This document shows positions 6,073 through 11,822 of a DNA stretch of 28,440 nucleotides, in pieces (position 1 is the first letter of the stretch; each line of letters begins with the position of its first letter). The notes below the pieces were generated by a model. The model was not told the DNA's origin. It saw only the letters and a program-made list of their open reading frames with translations, and did not search any database. Location of the stretch: the IMG/VR virus record IMGVR_UViG_3300043313_000540, positions 1 through 28,440 of that record; one strand, given 5' to 3'. The stretch is from a virus. The position numbers and the translations under genes were made by a program.

Positions 6073-6147
6073 CGCGGAGTAGAGCAGTTCGGTAGCTCGG
6101 CAGCCTCATAAGCTGCAGGTCGTGTGGTTCAAATCCCACCTCCGCCA
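6073..6147 (+). tRNA. tRNA-Met (CAT)
   Basis: Acceptor CGCGGAG pairs with CTCCGCC except at 1-72 (C/C), the kind of mismatch typical of initiator tRNA. The D arm GAGCAGTTCGGTAGCTC is very like fMet tRNA. The anticodon arm GCAGC-CTCATAA-GCTGC gives anticodon CAT, but it lacks the GGG/CCC pairs that mark bacterial initiators. The T stem contains one bulged T (GTG-T-GG against CCCAC). No CCA is encoded. It could act in initiation or elongation. Confidence 0.8.
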
Positions 6148-6162
6148 CGAAAGGAGCAATCG

Positions 6163-6357
6163 ATGAATCGAGTCGAAGTAGATCTATACGAACATTCAAT
6201 TGATAAAGAACAAGGCACATCTGTAAAGACTCTTCGTTGGGCTGCTAGTACAGGAACATCTATGCAGACACCCTTAGAAGAAGCAGCAGACCTGATTGAC
6301 AGGATCAAAGCTGGCGAACTAGATCATCTCCTGGTGCGGGAGATAGAAAAACCCTAA
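6163..6357 (+). CDS. Small protein with DUF397-like C-terminus, 64 aa
   Basis: ATG 6163 has AAGGAG 6-11 bases upstream, only 15 bases after tRNA-Met. The C-terminal half (TPLEEAADLIDRIKAGELDH) resembles the 'eefeaFi.akaGeyD' end of DUF397-like proteins at 7443 and 15454, while the N-terminal half is not clearly alike. DUF397 proteins are small actinobacterial proteins, often beside regulators, with no agreed biochemical role. The stop codon lies in the arm of a perfect 11-bp hairpin. Confidence 0.65.
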   Translation: MNRVEVDLYEHSIDKEQGTSVKTLRWAASTGTSMQTPLEEAADLIDRIKAGELDHLLVREIEKP

Positions 6358-6380
6358 CAAGAATTGCCGTTCTTGTTAGG
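6353..6380 (+). terminator. 11-bp perfect hairpin at gene end
   Basis: CCTAACAAGAA (6353-6363) pairs perfectly with TTCTTGTTAGG (6370-6380) around a 6-base loop. It overlaps the stop codon of the 64-aa gene and ends 3 bases before tRNA-Gly. Terminator or tRNA-precursor processing hairpin. Confidence 0.6.
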
Positions 6381-6383
6381 TAA

Positions 6384-6454
6384 GGGGATGTATCTCAATG
6401 GTAGAGAACTAGTCTTCCAAACTAGGTACGCGAGTTCGATTCTCGCCTTCCCCT
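6384..6454 (+). tRNA. tRNA-Gly (TCC)
   Basis: Acceptor GGGGATG/CTTCCCC (one mismatch), D arm TCTCAATGGTAGAGA, anticodon arm CTAGT-CTTCCAA-ACTAG with anticodon TCC, T arm GCGAG-TTCGATT-CTCGC, discriminator T. CCA is not encoded. It reads GGA/GGG, and GGA is frequent in this phage. Confidence 0.92.
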
Positions 6455-6458
6455 CGAA

Positions 6459-6525
6459 GTGTCTGGTGTGAAGGTAACGGTTACTTCTGGCTATGAAACA
6501 CCGTTATCGATTTGTTCTCAGACAC
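6459..6525 (+). other. Intergenic two-stem hairpin between tRNA-Gly and tRNA-Pro
   Basis: GTGTCTG (6459-6465) pairs with CAGACAC (6519-6525). Inside, GGTAACGG (6473-6480) pairs with CCGTTATC (6501-6508). It has tRNA-like length and spacing but no T or anticodon loop. First of a run of hairpins in this tRNA region. Confidence 0.65.
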
Positions 6526-6529
6526 CTTC

Positions 6530-6603
6530 CGGGATATGGCCAAACTTGGTAAGGCCCCTGCTTTGGGAGCAGGAAATTGCAGGTTCGAATCCTGCTATCC
6601 CGA
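6530..6603 (+). tRNA. tRNA-Pro (TGG)
   Basis: Perfect acceptor CGGGATA/TATCCCG, D stem GCC/GGC, anticodon arm CCTGC-TTTGGGA-GCAGG giving anticodon TGG, variable AAATT, T arm GCAGG-TTCGAAT-CCTGC, discriminator A. CCA is not encoded. It reads CCA/CCG. Confidence 0.93.
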
Positions 6604-6612
6604 CGAGTTGGC

Positions 6613-6641
6613 TGTTACCATTTTAACCGTCGGTGGTAACA
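6613..6641 (+). other. 8-bp perfect hairpin after tRNA-Pro
   Basis: TGTTACCA (6613-6620) pairs perfectly with TGGTAACA (6634-6641) across a 13-base loop. It is part of the hairpin run and no ORF covers it. Confidence 0.6.
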
Positions 6642-6656
6642 TCAGGGACACGTCTA

Positions 6657-6682
6657 GTACCGTACGTGACTCAACACGGTAC
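6657..6682 (+). other. 7-bp perfect hairpin
   Basis: GTACCGT (6657-6663) pairs with ACGGTAC (6676-6682), 12-base loop, ending 7 bases before the class-II-length tRNA-like gene. Confidence 0.55.
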
Positions 6683-6689
6683 ACTAAAT

Positions 6690-6776
6690 GGGGTGGAACC
6701 CGGCGGAAAACAACGTGAAGGCCTCACTAGCCTCGGGTACATATGACATTTGCAGGTTCGAGTCCTGCCCACCCCA
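6690..6776 (+). tRNA. tRNA-like gene of class II length, identity uncertain
   Basis: Perfect acceptor GGGGTGG (6690-6696)/CCACCCC (6769-6775) and perfect T arm GCAGG-TTCGAGT-CCTGC, discriminator A. Length 87 suits a class II tRNA (Leu/Ser/Tyr). The only likely anticodon arm is AGGC-CTCACTA-GCCT, with U33 and formal anticodon CAC, which is Val and not expected in class II. The D arm (CCCGGCGGAAAACAACG region) does not pair well and position 8 is A. It may be a degenerate tRNA or a tRNA-like structure. Too short for tmRNA. Confidence 0.5.
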
Positions 6777-6779
6777 CTC

Positions 6780-6840
6780 GGACTAGATCCTAGCGCAATC
6801 TTACTTAGGTCAGCTGCGAGCAACAACTAGGATCTAGTCC
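6780..6840 (+). other. 14-bp perfect hairpin
   Basis: GGACTAGATCCTAG (6780-6793) pairs base for base with CTAGGATCTAGTCC (6827-6840). Inside, CGCA (6794-6797) can pair with TGCG (6815-6818). It follows directly after the tRNA-like gene. Among the strongest hairpins of the run; there is no T tract. Confidence 0.7.
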
Positions 6841-6847
6841 TTTAACT

Positions 6848-6909
6848 GTAGAGATAACTGGTATCATCCAAAACTTCCTTTGTGGTGTGTGCCAATCAGT
6901 TATTTCTAC
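6848..6909 (+). other. 13-bp hairpin
   Basis: GTAGAGATAACTG (6848-6860) pairs with CAGTTATTTCTAC (6897-6909) with a single G-U pair. The 36-base apical region could hold a small extra stem. It begins 8 bases after the previous hairpin. Confidence 0.65.
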
Positions 6910-6915
6910 TTAAAG

Positions 6916-6944
6916 CCAGTTGTGGTACTCGCATAGCACACTGG
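6916..6944 (+). other. 8-bp hairpin with one bulge
   Basis: CCAGTTGTG (6916-6924) pairs with CACACTGG (6937-6944) leaving one T bulged; 12-base loop. Part of the same run. Confidence 0.55.
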
Positions 6945-6953
6945 TTGCACAAA

Positions 6954-6982
6954 GACCCTCTCTGTTAGAACCAGAGAGGGTC
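6954..6982 (+). other. 11-bp perfect hairpin with 7-base loop
   Basis: GACCCTCTCTG (6954-6964) pairs with CAGAGAGGGTC (6972-6982) around TTAGAAC. It ends 4 bases before the next tRNA-like gene, so it may guide 5' processing. Confidence 0.7.
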
Positions 6983-6985
6983 CAA

Positions 6986-7060
6986 GCCTCTCATAGCTTA
7001 ATGGTAAAGCATTGCGGATTATTCCGTAAGTCTAAGGGGTTCGATTCCCCTGGGGAGGCA
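6986..7060 (+). tRNA. tRNA, identity uncertain (8-base anticodon loop)
   Basis: Acceptor GCCTCTC pairs with GGGAGGC, and one extra base on each side could extend it. D arm GCTTAATGGTAAAGC and perfect T arm AGGGG-TTCGATT-CCCCT follow. The anticodon stem TTGCG/CGTAA leaves an 8-base loop GATTATTC, or a longer stem TTGCGGA/TCCGTAA with only TTAT unpaired. With U33 as the third base the anticodon would be TAT (Ile, reading AUA), but base 37 is then T rather than A. Treat the identity as unresolved. Its 3' end abuts the start of the lipoprotein gene. Confidence 0.65.
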
Positions 7061-7061
7061 C

Positions 7062-7400
7062 GTGACAATTAAAAATATATTAGCAATCGCTACAGTACTT
7101 ATGGTTCTTGCAGCTTGTAAGAGTAAAGGACCTGAACCACTACCACTACCGACTACAACGATTAGTACCTCAGTTGTTCAGGTATGCGTCGAAGAGGCAA
7201 CAGGAAAACGATATCAAGATAAAGTATGCGACGATAAAACAGAAACGTTCATGTGGGTCTTCATTGTAGATGGTGGAGGAGAAAATCCATACATTCAGGC
7301 TGTAGGACAAATAGTTCCCAAAGAACGCTATCGTCTACAACGTCCAGCAGGTGTAGAGGTGTCTAGGGTTCCAGCAGATGGAGCCTACTTCACACGATAG
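7062..7400 (+). CDS. Phage lipoprotein, 112 aa
   Basis: GTG 7062 is the only start that gives a complete signal sequence; the GGGGAGG of the preceding tRNA acceptor doubles as ribosome binding site, 3 bases away. MTIKNILAIATVLMVLAAC is a type II signal peptide with lipobox L-A-A-C (residues 17-20), so Cys20 should be lipidated and the protein held on the outer face of the membrane. The mature part has a Pro/Thr linker, then CVEEATGKRYQDKVCDDKTE (two Cys that may form a disulphide) and a beta-rich remainder. Phage lipoproteins often act in superinfection exclusion; that role here is inference. Confidence 0.8.
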   Translation: MTIKNILAIATVLMVLAACKSKGPEPLPLPTTTISTSVVQVCVEEATGKRYQDKVCDDKTETFMWVFIVDGGGENPYIQAVGQIVPKERYRLQRPAGVEVSRVPADGAYFTR

Positions 7401-7401
7401 A

Positions 7402-7419
7402 CTTCCCAGATTGGGGAAG
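7402..7419 (+). terminator. 6-bp hairpin after the lipoprotein gene
   Basis: CTTCCC (7402-7407) pairs with GGGAAG (7414-7419), two bases after the TAG. Short and without a T run; a weak terminator candidate. Confidence 0.35.
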
Positions 7420-7442
7420 GGTAACGAAAGAAGGAAACTGAA

Positions 7443-7619
7443 ATGGCAGTATGTGACATCCTCGATCTCTGCCTTGAGGCGGAGGTAGATCCCAACGACC
7501 CCAACACGATTCTGGTTCGGGAAACGGAGGATCCTACGGTCATCGTCAGGACGTCGAGGAAGAACTTCCGGGCGTTCGCGGAAGCTGTCAAGGATGGCAA
7601 GTACGACGATCTGATGTAG
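7443..7619 (+). CDS. DUF397-like protein, 58 aa
   Basis: ATG 7443 has GAAGGAA upstream. The protein (MAVCDILDLCLEAEVDPNDP...) matches the DUF397 layout. An early Cys and 'CLEAE' correspond to 'CVEVA', then come ILVRETEDPTVIVRTS ('vaVRDSkdp.gp.l.fs') and NFRAFAEAVKDGKYDDLM ('W.aFl..vk.GefD'). DUF397 proteins occur widely in Streptomyces; their role is not settled. Codons are very GC-rich, unlike most neighbours. That suggests high expression or recent acquisition from a host. Confidence 0.75.
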   Translation: MAVCDILDLCLEAEVDPNDPNTILVRETEDPTVIVRTSRKNFRAFAEAVKDGKYDDLM

Positions 7620-7626
7620 TTAAACT

Positions 7627-7681
7627 CCTTTTCCTAGTTGGGAAGGGTTGTAAAAAGCCTTAGAAGGTGAGGCTTCTAAGG
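7627..7681 (+). terminator. Two consecutive hairpins before tRNA-Lys
   Basis: The first is an 8-bp stem with wobble pairs, 7627-7634/7640-7647, loop TAGTT. The second is a perfect 9-bp stem CCTTAGAAG/CTTCTAAGG at 7658-7666/7673-7681, ending 3 bases before tRNA-Lys. Terminator of the 58-aa gene and/or tRNA processing signal. Confidence 0.55.
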
Positions 7682-7684
7682 TGA

Positions 7685-7757
7685 GACCCTGTAGCTCAGT
7701 TGGCAGAGCAGCGGACTTTTAATCCGCGGGTCCTCGGTTCAAGTCCGAGTGGGGTCA
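7685..7757 (+). tRNA. tRNA-Lys (TTT)
   Basis: Acceptor GACCCTG/TGGGGTC with two wobble pairs, D arm GCTCAGTTGGCAGAGC, anticodon arm GCGGA-CTTTTAA-TCCGC giving TTT, T arm CTCGG-TTCAAGT-CCGAG, discriminator A. CCA is not encoded. It reads AAA/AAG; AAA is common in the phage. Confidence 0.95.
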
Positions 7758-7758
7758 C

Positions 7759-7848
7759 ATGAGTAAAGCTAAATGGAAAAAAGTTCTTGTTGCTGTGATC
7801 AGCGCACCTCTGGTGCTACTCGCCTTATTATTTGGAGCGGCTGGATAA
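7759..7848 (+). CDS. Tiny single-span membrane peptide, 29 aa
   Basis: ATG 7759 lies 2 bases after tRNA-Lys, with GGGG of the acceptor stem as a possible binding site. MSKAKWKK is a basic head, followed by VLVAVISAPLVLLALLFGAAG, a complete transmembrane helix with the basic end inside. The next gene starts directly after its stop (TAAATG). Function unknown. Confidence 0.5.
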   Translation: MSKAKWKKVLVAVISAPLVLLALLFGAAG

Positions 7849-7956
7849 ATGAAACGGTTGTTTAATAGGCTGTATCCGTACTATCGATTGTGTTTGCATA
7901 AGTGGTGCCTGAGAGGAGTAACTTATGACTACAGGTGTAGCAAGCACTACAGATGA
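7849..7956 (+). CDS. Possible small basic peptide, 35 aa
   Basis: ATG 7849 immediately follows the previous stop. The 35-residue frame (MKRLFNRLYPYYRLCLHKWC...) is rich in Arg/Tyr/Cys and overlaps the next gene by 32 bases. It lacks its own binding site, and reinitiation is the only obvious route to translation. Weakly supported. Confidence 0.3.
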   Translation: MKRLFNRLYPYYRLCLHKWCLRGVTYDYRCSKHYR

Positions 7957-8119
7957 TAAACCTATCAAGAAGAAAAAGGGTAGACCAAGAAACGAGCATG
8001 GTGGTGGAGCCTCAGGAATCCGAGGCTGCAAATGCATACCATGTAGAGATAAATACAACGAACATCACAGAAAATGGAACCGTAGAAAGTTCGGCTCCAT
8101 AAGGCCTTACAAACACTAA
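7925..8119 (+). CDS. AT-hook/Cys-motif DNA-binding protein, 64 aa
   Basis: ATG 7925 has GAGAGGAG upstream. PIKKKKGRPRN is an AT-hook-like basic GRP motif, followed by HGGGASGIRGCKCIPCRDKY and a basic helix NEHHRKWNRRKFG. The 'H-G-x-n-G-C-x-C-x-x-C' arrangement is found in many small actinobacteriophage proteins and probably binds zinc. It likely binds DNA in the minor groove. It ends at a structured non-coding stretch. Confidence 0.7.
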   Translation: MTTGVASTTDDKPIKKKKGRPRNEHGGGASGIRGCKCIPCRDKYNEHHRKWNRRKFGSIRPYKH

Positions 8120-8203
8120 GGTGGTGATTCTCGTGGGTGAGGACGGTGGTTGTTAGCTCCCGGCTTGTGCACTGACAAAGGTCTGCATGGGTTGGTGAAA
8201 AAG

Positions 8204-8281
8204 ATCTCCATAGGGTTCTGGACAGCCGCAGCCACTTAGATATCGTGCGGACTAGCTCTCAAAGCCCTGTGGAGATTTTTT
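8204..8281 (+). terminator. Branched intrinsic terminator
   Basis: ATCTCCATAGGGTT (8204-8217) pairs with AGCCCTGTGGAGAT (8263-8276), 14 pairs with two G-U, followed by a T6 run (8276-8281). The large apical part holds a second perfect stem CCGCA (8226-8230)/TGCGG (8246-8250). The right arm belongs to the CCACAGGGCT family seen at 3479, 14845 and 27990. The stretch 8120-8203 before it has no gene; it looks structured (GC-rich, several short inverted pairs) and may be the body of a small RNA ending here. Confidence 0.7.
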
Positions 8282-8338
8282 ATTCATGAAGGTATGTAAT
8301 ACAACGTATTATTGCTCGTGCGTGAGATTTCAAATAAT

Positions 8339-8352
8339 ACATTATATAATAA
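8339..8352 (+). promoter_or_regulatory. Putative phage promoter motif (extended -10)
   Basis: ACATTATATAATAA contains a perfect TATAAT (8345-8350). The same 14-base motif with one change (ACACTATATAATAA) lies at 17975-17988. Both come after a long gap or a unit end and 24-26 bases before a start codon with AGGAGG. No convincing -35 element is shared. It may depend on a host or phage sigma factor or activator. Confidence 0.5.
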
Positions 8353-8375
8353 AGTAGAACAAACGGAGGTAGGAC

Positions 8376-8612
8376 GTGCACATGTGCAGTTTGGGAGATG
8401 TCCTCACCGCAGAACAAATGTTAATACTGAAAGAAGTGCTGGCTGAATCGATTAGCGAAGCCGAACTTACCTTAAAGCTCCACCAAGCTGATAGTCCTCC
8501 AGGAGTAGATATAGTTGATGAGACTACTAGCTACTTGGAACTAATAGCAATACAAAAGCATAGAATGCAAATACTAGAACAATTGAATATGTTGTTACAG
8601 CTAGGGAGGTGA
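8376..8612 (+). CDS. Hypothetical helical protein, 78 aa
   Basis: GTG 8376 has GGAGGT 5 bases upstream; ATG 8382 two codons later is an alternative. The sequence is almost entirely helical with leucine heptads (EQMLILKEVLAESISEAEL; HRMQILEQLNMLLQLG), so a small coiled-coil protein. First gene after the TATAAT motif. Its stop overlaps the binding site of the next gene. Function unknown. Confidence 0.65.
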   Translation: MHMCSLGDVLTAEQMLILKEVLAESISEAELTLKLHQADSPPGVDIVDETTSYLELIAIQKHRMQILEQLNMLLQLGR

Positions 8613-8614
8613 AT

Positions 8615-9028
8615 ATGGAAGACACTAAAGCTACACCAGTAATGTTTGATCACTGCCTACTGGTGTATGAGAAAATGGCTGCAGAGGCTATAGTCGATGA
8701 AGATGGTGACCTTATGTACGAGGGTCATACGACTAAACTTTTTCAGACCTTGGGATTGCCCGCTCCGTACTACAGTAGTATTATGCCACATCTTAAGGCT
8801 ATGGGTTGTGTTGAACACGTCCGTCGTGGTGGTGGTAATGCCTTTTCGATTTGGCGAATGGTAACTCCTCCCACCGAAGACTCTTTCCAGAGTATGGTTA
8901 CTCTGAAGCGTCCCAAACGTGATAAGTTCGCACAGTTAGAGCAGCAACTGAAAGACCTTCGGGACCGTATCAGTGCATTGGAGACAAATGACAACCTTCG
9001 AACAAGCTCGACGCTGTCCTCGCTGTGA
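8615..9028 (+). CDS. Winged-helix-like protein with C-terminal coiled coil, 137 aa
   Basis: ATG 8615 has GGGAGG 5 bases upstream; a GTG at 8609 overlaps the previous stop but sits inside the binding site. Residues 5-80 look like a winged helix: CLLVYEKMAAEAIVDEDGDL, then TTKLFQTLGLPAPYYSSIMP (turn and recognition helix), HLKAMGCVEHVRRGGGNAFS and IWRMV (the wing). Residues 105-128 form a charged coiled coil (KFAQLEQQLKDLRDRISALE), probably a dimeriser. Likely a phage transcription regulator; the exact family is not recognised. Confidence 0.65.
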   Translation: MEDTKATPVMFDHCLLVYEKMAAEAIVDEDGDLMYEGHTTKLFQTLGLPAPYYSSIMPHLKAMGCVEHVRRGGGNAFSIWRMVTPPTEDSFQSMVTLKRPKRDKFAQLEQQLKDLRDRISALETNDNLRTSSTLSSL

Positions 9029-9314
9029 CATGCCAGGCGAGCACGTGGCTGCAGAAGACAGACAGATGAAGGTAGGTCGAGACAACTCTAAGGTGTTAAA
9101 GATCTACTGCCGTAATGAGCGTTGTAAGTGGTTTAATACTGCGTGGACTGTTCAACAGCGTTCTGATGGTACTATTCCAGATGCGCTTCTTCACAGGCCC
9201 AAAAAGTTTCCAGAGCTTCCATCTTGGGGCGCTGGTTCTGTTACAGCACTTGAACAACAACTTGCACTAGAGACGCAACCTGGTGGTGGCGAACTTAACA
9301 ATCCGAACGGATAA
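8988..9314 (+). CDS. Zinc-ribbon protein, 108 aa
   Basis: ATG 8988 has GGAG 5 bases before it, inside the end of the previous gene. CPRCDMPGEH and, 25 residues later, YCRNERCKWF make a C-x2-C...C-x4-C zinc ribbon, flanked by beta strands (KVLKIYCRNERCKWFNTAWT). The C-terminal part is Pro/Gly-rich and looks disordered. Such ribbons bind nucleic acid or protein; the role is unknown. Confidence 0.7.
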   Translation: MTTFEQARRCPRCDMPGEHVAAEDRQMKVGRDNSKVLKIYCRNERCKWFNTAWTVQQRSDGTIPDALLHRPKKFPELPSWGAGSVTALEQQLALETQPGGGELNNPNG

Positions 9315-9319
9315 AAACT

Positions 9320-9457
9320 ATGATCACTAAACAGTCACTAATCTTCTTTGGCTTTCTACTAGTTGCAATGATACTCATTTCAGTATGCATCGTAGGTGTT
9401 ACACACAATGAGTGGACGGCACCCATAGATCAAAAATCTAAAACATCAAATCACTAA
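9320..9457 (+). CDS. Small single-span membrane protein, 45 aa
   Basis: ATG 9320 starts 5 bases after the previous stop, with a weak GGATAAA site. MITKQSLIFFGFLLVAMILI and SVCIVGV form one long transmembrane helix; a polar tail (THNEWTAPIDQKSKTSNH) follows. The stop codon is the first base of a long hairpin, so this ends the unit that began at 8376. Function unknown. Confidence 0.55.
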   Translation: MITKQSLIFFGFLLVAMILISVCIVGVTHNEWTAPIDQKSKTSNH

Positions 9458-9558
9458 GACTTTAAAAGAGACCTTGTAAGACATATAAAGACAGAAGTTT
9501 CCATACGGTTAAATACCTTAGCTAGGATACTATGTATCGCAAGGTCTTATTAAAGTCT
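9457..9558 (+). terminator. Long hairpin between gene units
   Basis: AGACTTTAAAAGAGACCTTG (9457-9476) pairs with CAAGGTCTTATTAAAGTCT (9540-9558), 16-17 pairs with a small internal loop. The 63-base top contains GGATACTAT, which could be a -10 box. The right arm ends directly before the TAGGAGG site of the next gene, so the pairing could also hide or expose that site. Confidence 0.6.
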
Positions 9559-9568
9559 AGGAGGTGTG

Positions 9569-9931
9569 ATGCGACCCTTTACATCAGCAGAGATGCATAG
9601 AATTCAAGTAGATATGGATGCTATAGAACAACTCTGGGCAAGGGCAAAGGATATCCACCAGAATGCAGCCGATGCTACGTTTCATACACCCCCAGCGTTG
9701 CTACAAACTGGTTATGCTTTAACAGACAGCATTCTAGGTATAAACGTTTACAATCATGATCCCCAAGTAGTAACAACAATAGCACAAATAGCTGCAGTGA
9801 TGTTTGAGTTCGGACAGTTCTGTTATCAAAATAACGTTCATACGAACAGGATGCAGCAGTGTATTTGTTGCAAGGTGGATGAAGAAGACCTTAGTGAAAT
9901 TTTAGGAGGCAATAATGAGCCATTACTCTAG
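9569..9931 (+). CDS. Hypothetical helical protein with Cys pair, 120 aa
   Basis: ATG 9569 has TAGGAGG 4 bases upstream; a GTG at 9566 is too close to it. Mostly helical (EMHRIQVDMDAIEQLWARAK; VVTTIAQIAAVMFEFGQFCY) with a C-terminal QQCICCKVDEEDL, three Cys in five residues. Not recognised. It overlaps the next gene by 17 bases. The DNA just after the hairpin suggests it is first in the helicase operon. Confidence 0.65.
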   Translation: MRPFTSAEMHRIQVDMDAIEQLWARAKDIHQNAADATFHTPPALLQTGYALTDSILGINVYNHDPQVVTTIAQIAAVMFEFGQFCYQNNVHTNRMQQCICCKVDEEDLSEILGGNNEPLL

Positions 9932-10124
9932 ACAGTATGCGTACCTTAATGCCGAACTAGAATATGATCTGCTAGGTGCTTTGAAACCCAGCGAAGTTGT
10001 TTGGTTGAGTCAGCAGATTCCTGCAGTCCAAACTCGTTACTTGCAGGCTATCTACGGTCCAGTTGTCGTAGACTATGCACGCGTACAGTATAGGGCGATG
10101 CTCAATGCCTCTACATCTGTATAA
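9915..10124 (+). CDS. Hypothetical small protein, 69 aa
   Basis: ATG 9915 has TAGGAGG 6-7 bases upstream. Helical (YLNAELEYDLLGALKPSEVV; IPAVQTRYLQAIYGPVVVDY) with many Tyr. It overlaps the helicase start by 20 bases, so it is probably coupled to it. Function unknown. Confidence 0.65.
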   Translation: MSHYSRQYAYLNAELEYDLLGALKPSEVVWLSQQIPAVQTRYLQAIYGPVVVDYARVQYRAMLNASTSV

Positions 10125-11604
10125 CTTTCAAAAACAGGACATCATCAAGCTACGTGGTGTACCAAAAGGTCTGAACGCAAACGATATGGGCACGGGCAAG
10201 ACTGTTGAAGCTATTATAGTTGACAGAGAAAAACGTAACAAGCACGGTGAAGAGTTCAGGAAAAAAGGCAAGATAATGACCCTCGTGGTCGCACCGCTAT
10301 CTGTCATCGGTAGTTGGGTAGAACACTTCCAAACTTGGCAACCTCATCTCAAGCTAGTAGTCATTAACACTAAAAAACGTGCAGATTTTGGTCAAGCTGT
10401 ACTCAAGGGTAAAGGTGACGTGTTCATTTGTCACTGGGATGGTCTGCGTCTAATGCCAGAGCTCAAGCGAGTCTATTGGTTTCACGTGATCGCTGACGAA
10501 GTTCATAGGGCTAAGAATAGAGATGCACTACAAACACAAGCATTGAAAAGACTAAGTACTGCTCACAAGCTAGGCCTATCTGGTACACCTGCAGACAACA
10601 GACCAGATGACTTCTGGAGTGTACTGAATTGGATCGATGCTGCACAGTTCTCTTCCTTCTGGAGCTTTGAAAAAAGATACGTTAAGAAGCGAGCACACAA
10701 CGTAGGTGCATGTGAACTCGAAGACTGTGATGGATACCACAAACGAGCGTACAAGGAAATCCTAGGTTGTGACAACGTAGATGAACTACATGCGAAGATC
10801 GGTAGCTTTTACGTTCGTCGCACCAAGGAGGAAGTCTTGCCTGAACTTCCAGAAAAGTACTACACGTCAGTTTATATTGATCTAGCACCAGTGCAAGCTC
10901 GAGCGTATAATCAAATGAAGACAGACATGCTTGCGTGGGTAGGGAAGAACGAAGACCAACCTATTGCTGCACCTATTGTCATCTCCAAGTTGGTTCGTCT
11001 GCAACAATTTGCCTGTGCATTTGGCGAGATGGTGACAAAGGTAAAACGATTCAGATGTCCAGACTGGCCAAACAAATGTATGTGCGACGAGGAACTCCTA
11101 CAAGGCAAATGGCACACAAAAATTGTCGACGAACTCGTACTTACAGAGCCATCCAGTAAACTCGATGCTGCTATGGAACTTATACAAGACAATCCTAAGA
11201 AACAAATCGGATTCTTTGCACAAAGTAGACAGGTTATAGAATTACTTGAACGAAGACTTATCAAGGCAAACATCTCTTCGGCTATCCTAACTGGAAATAC
11301 TAAGCCTGAAGACAGAACAGGAATCATCAGTGAGTTCCAAAGAGGTAAGCGTAGGATCTTTGCTGGTACTTACGCTGCTGGAGGTGTTGGCATTACGCTA
11401 ACTGCTGCCTCTACGGTAGGACGTATCGATAGACCTTGGTCACCTTCTGTTGATCGGCAAGCTGTCGATAGGTTCCATCGTATCGGTCAACAGAATGCCG
11501 TACAGGTTATTGACTTCATTGCCAACGGGACGATTGATGCGAAGCGTAATGATAAGATCGATTGGAAGTGGTCCGTGCTACGCGAAATGTTGGGTGACAA
11601 ATGA
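10105..11604 (+). CDS. SNF2/SF2-family DNA helicase (ATPase), 499 aa
   Basis: ATG 10105 gives the usual phage SNF2 start (LHLYNFQKQDI, a Q-motif-like region); ATG 10075 is an alternative with no better site. Walker A DMGTGKT at 27-33, motif II DEVH at 131-134, motif III SGTPADN near 160, motif V AGGVGITLTA near 424, and motif VI AVDRFHRIGQ near 452 with its arginine finger are all intact. Two Cys/His insertions, CELEDCDGYH...C near 205-225 and CPDWPNKCMCDE near 325, may bind zinc. It would translocate on duplex DNA using ATP in phage replication or recombination. Lies before the dCTP deaminase gene and overlaps the next gene by ATGA. Confidence 0.93.
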   Translation: MPLHLYNFQKQDIIKLRGVPKGLNANDMGTGKTVEAIIVDREKRNKHGEEFRKKGKIMTLVVAPLSVIGSWVEHFQTWQPHLKLVVINTKKRADFGQAVLKGKGDVFICHWDGLRLMPELKRVYWFHVIADEVHRAKNRDALQTQALKRLSTAHKLGLSGTPADNRPDDFWSVLNWIDAAQFSSFWSFEKRYVKKRAHNVGACELEDCDGYHKRAYKEILGCDNVDELHAKIGSFYVRRTKEEVLPELPEKYYTSVYIDLAPVQARAYNQMKTDMLAWVGKNEDQPIAAPIVISKLVRLQQFACAFGEMVTKVKRFRCPDWPNKCMCDEELLQGKWHTKIVDELVLTEPSSKLDAAMELIQDNPKKQIGFFAQSRQVIELLERRLIKANISSAILTGNTKPEDRTGIISEFQRGKRRIFAGTYAAGGVGITLTAASTVGRIDRPWSPSVDRQAVDRFHRIGQQNAVQVIDFIANGTIDAKRNDKIDWKWSVLREMLGDK

Positions 11605-11822
11605 GAAGACGGTATTTGAACCAGAACTCAACAGCTAGGCACTTTATCGAGGATATGCTTTTCGGCGATAGAGGTGCTATATCGCTTTGTGGCGTTGCTC
11701 CTAGACTATTTGCAGATATAGATGACTGGTTAGGTACTGGTAACCAAACTGAGTCTGACAAACTAGATAGCTTACCTGACTGTAAAAACTGCACGAAAGT
11801 ATTGGAGAGAAATGCAAAGTAA
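11601..11822 (+). CDS. Hypothetical small protein with CxxC, 73 aa
   Basis: ATG 11601 overlaps the helicase stop (ATGA). A basic start (MRRRYLNQNS) leads into a helix with LPDCKNCTKVLERN near the end; one CxxC alone could be half of a zinc site or a redox pair. A further Cys lies at ISLCGVA. Function unknown; coupled to the helicase. Confidence 0.65.
   Translation: MRRRYLNQNSTARHFIEDMLFGDRGAISLCGVAPRLFADIDDWLGTGNQTESDKLDSLPDCKNCTKVLERNAK

Noticed and set aside
6690-6776. tmRNA
   Set aside because: Only 87 bases separate the acceptor arms, there is no tag reading frame and no room for the pseudoknots of a tmRNA.
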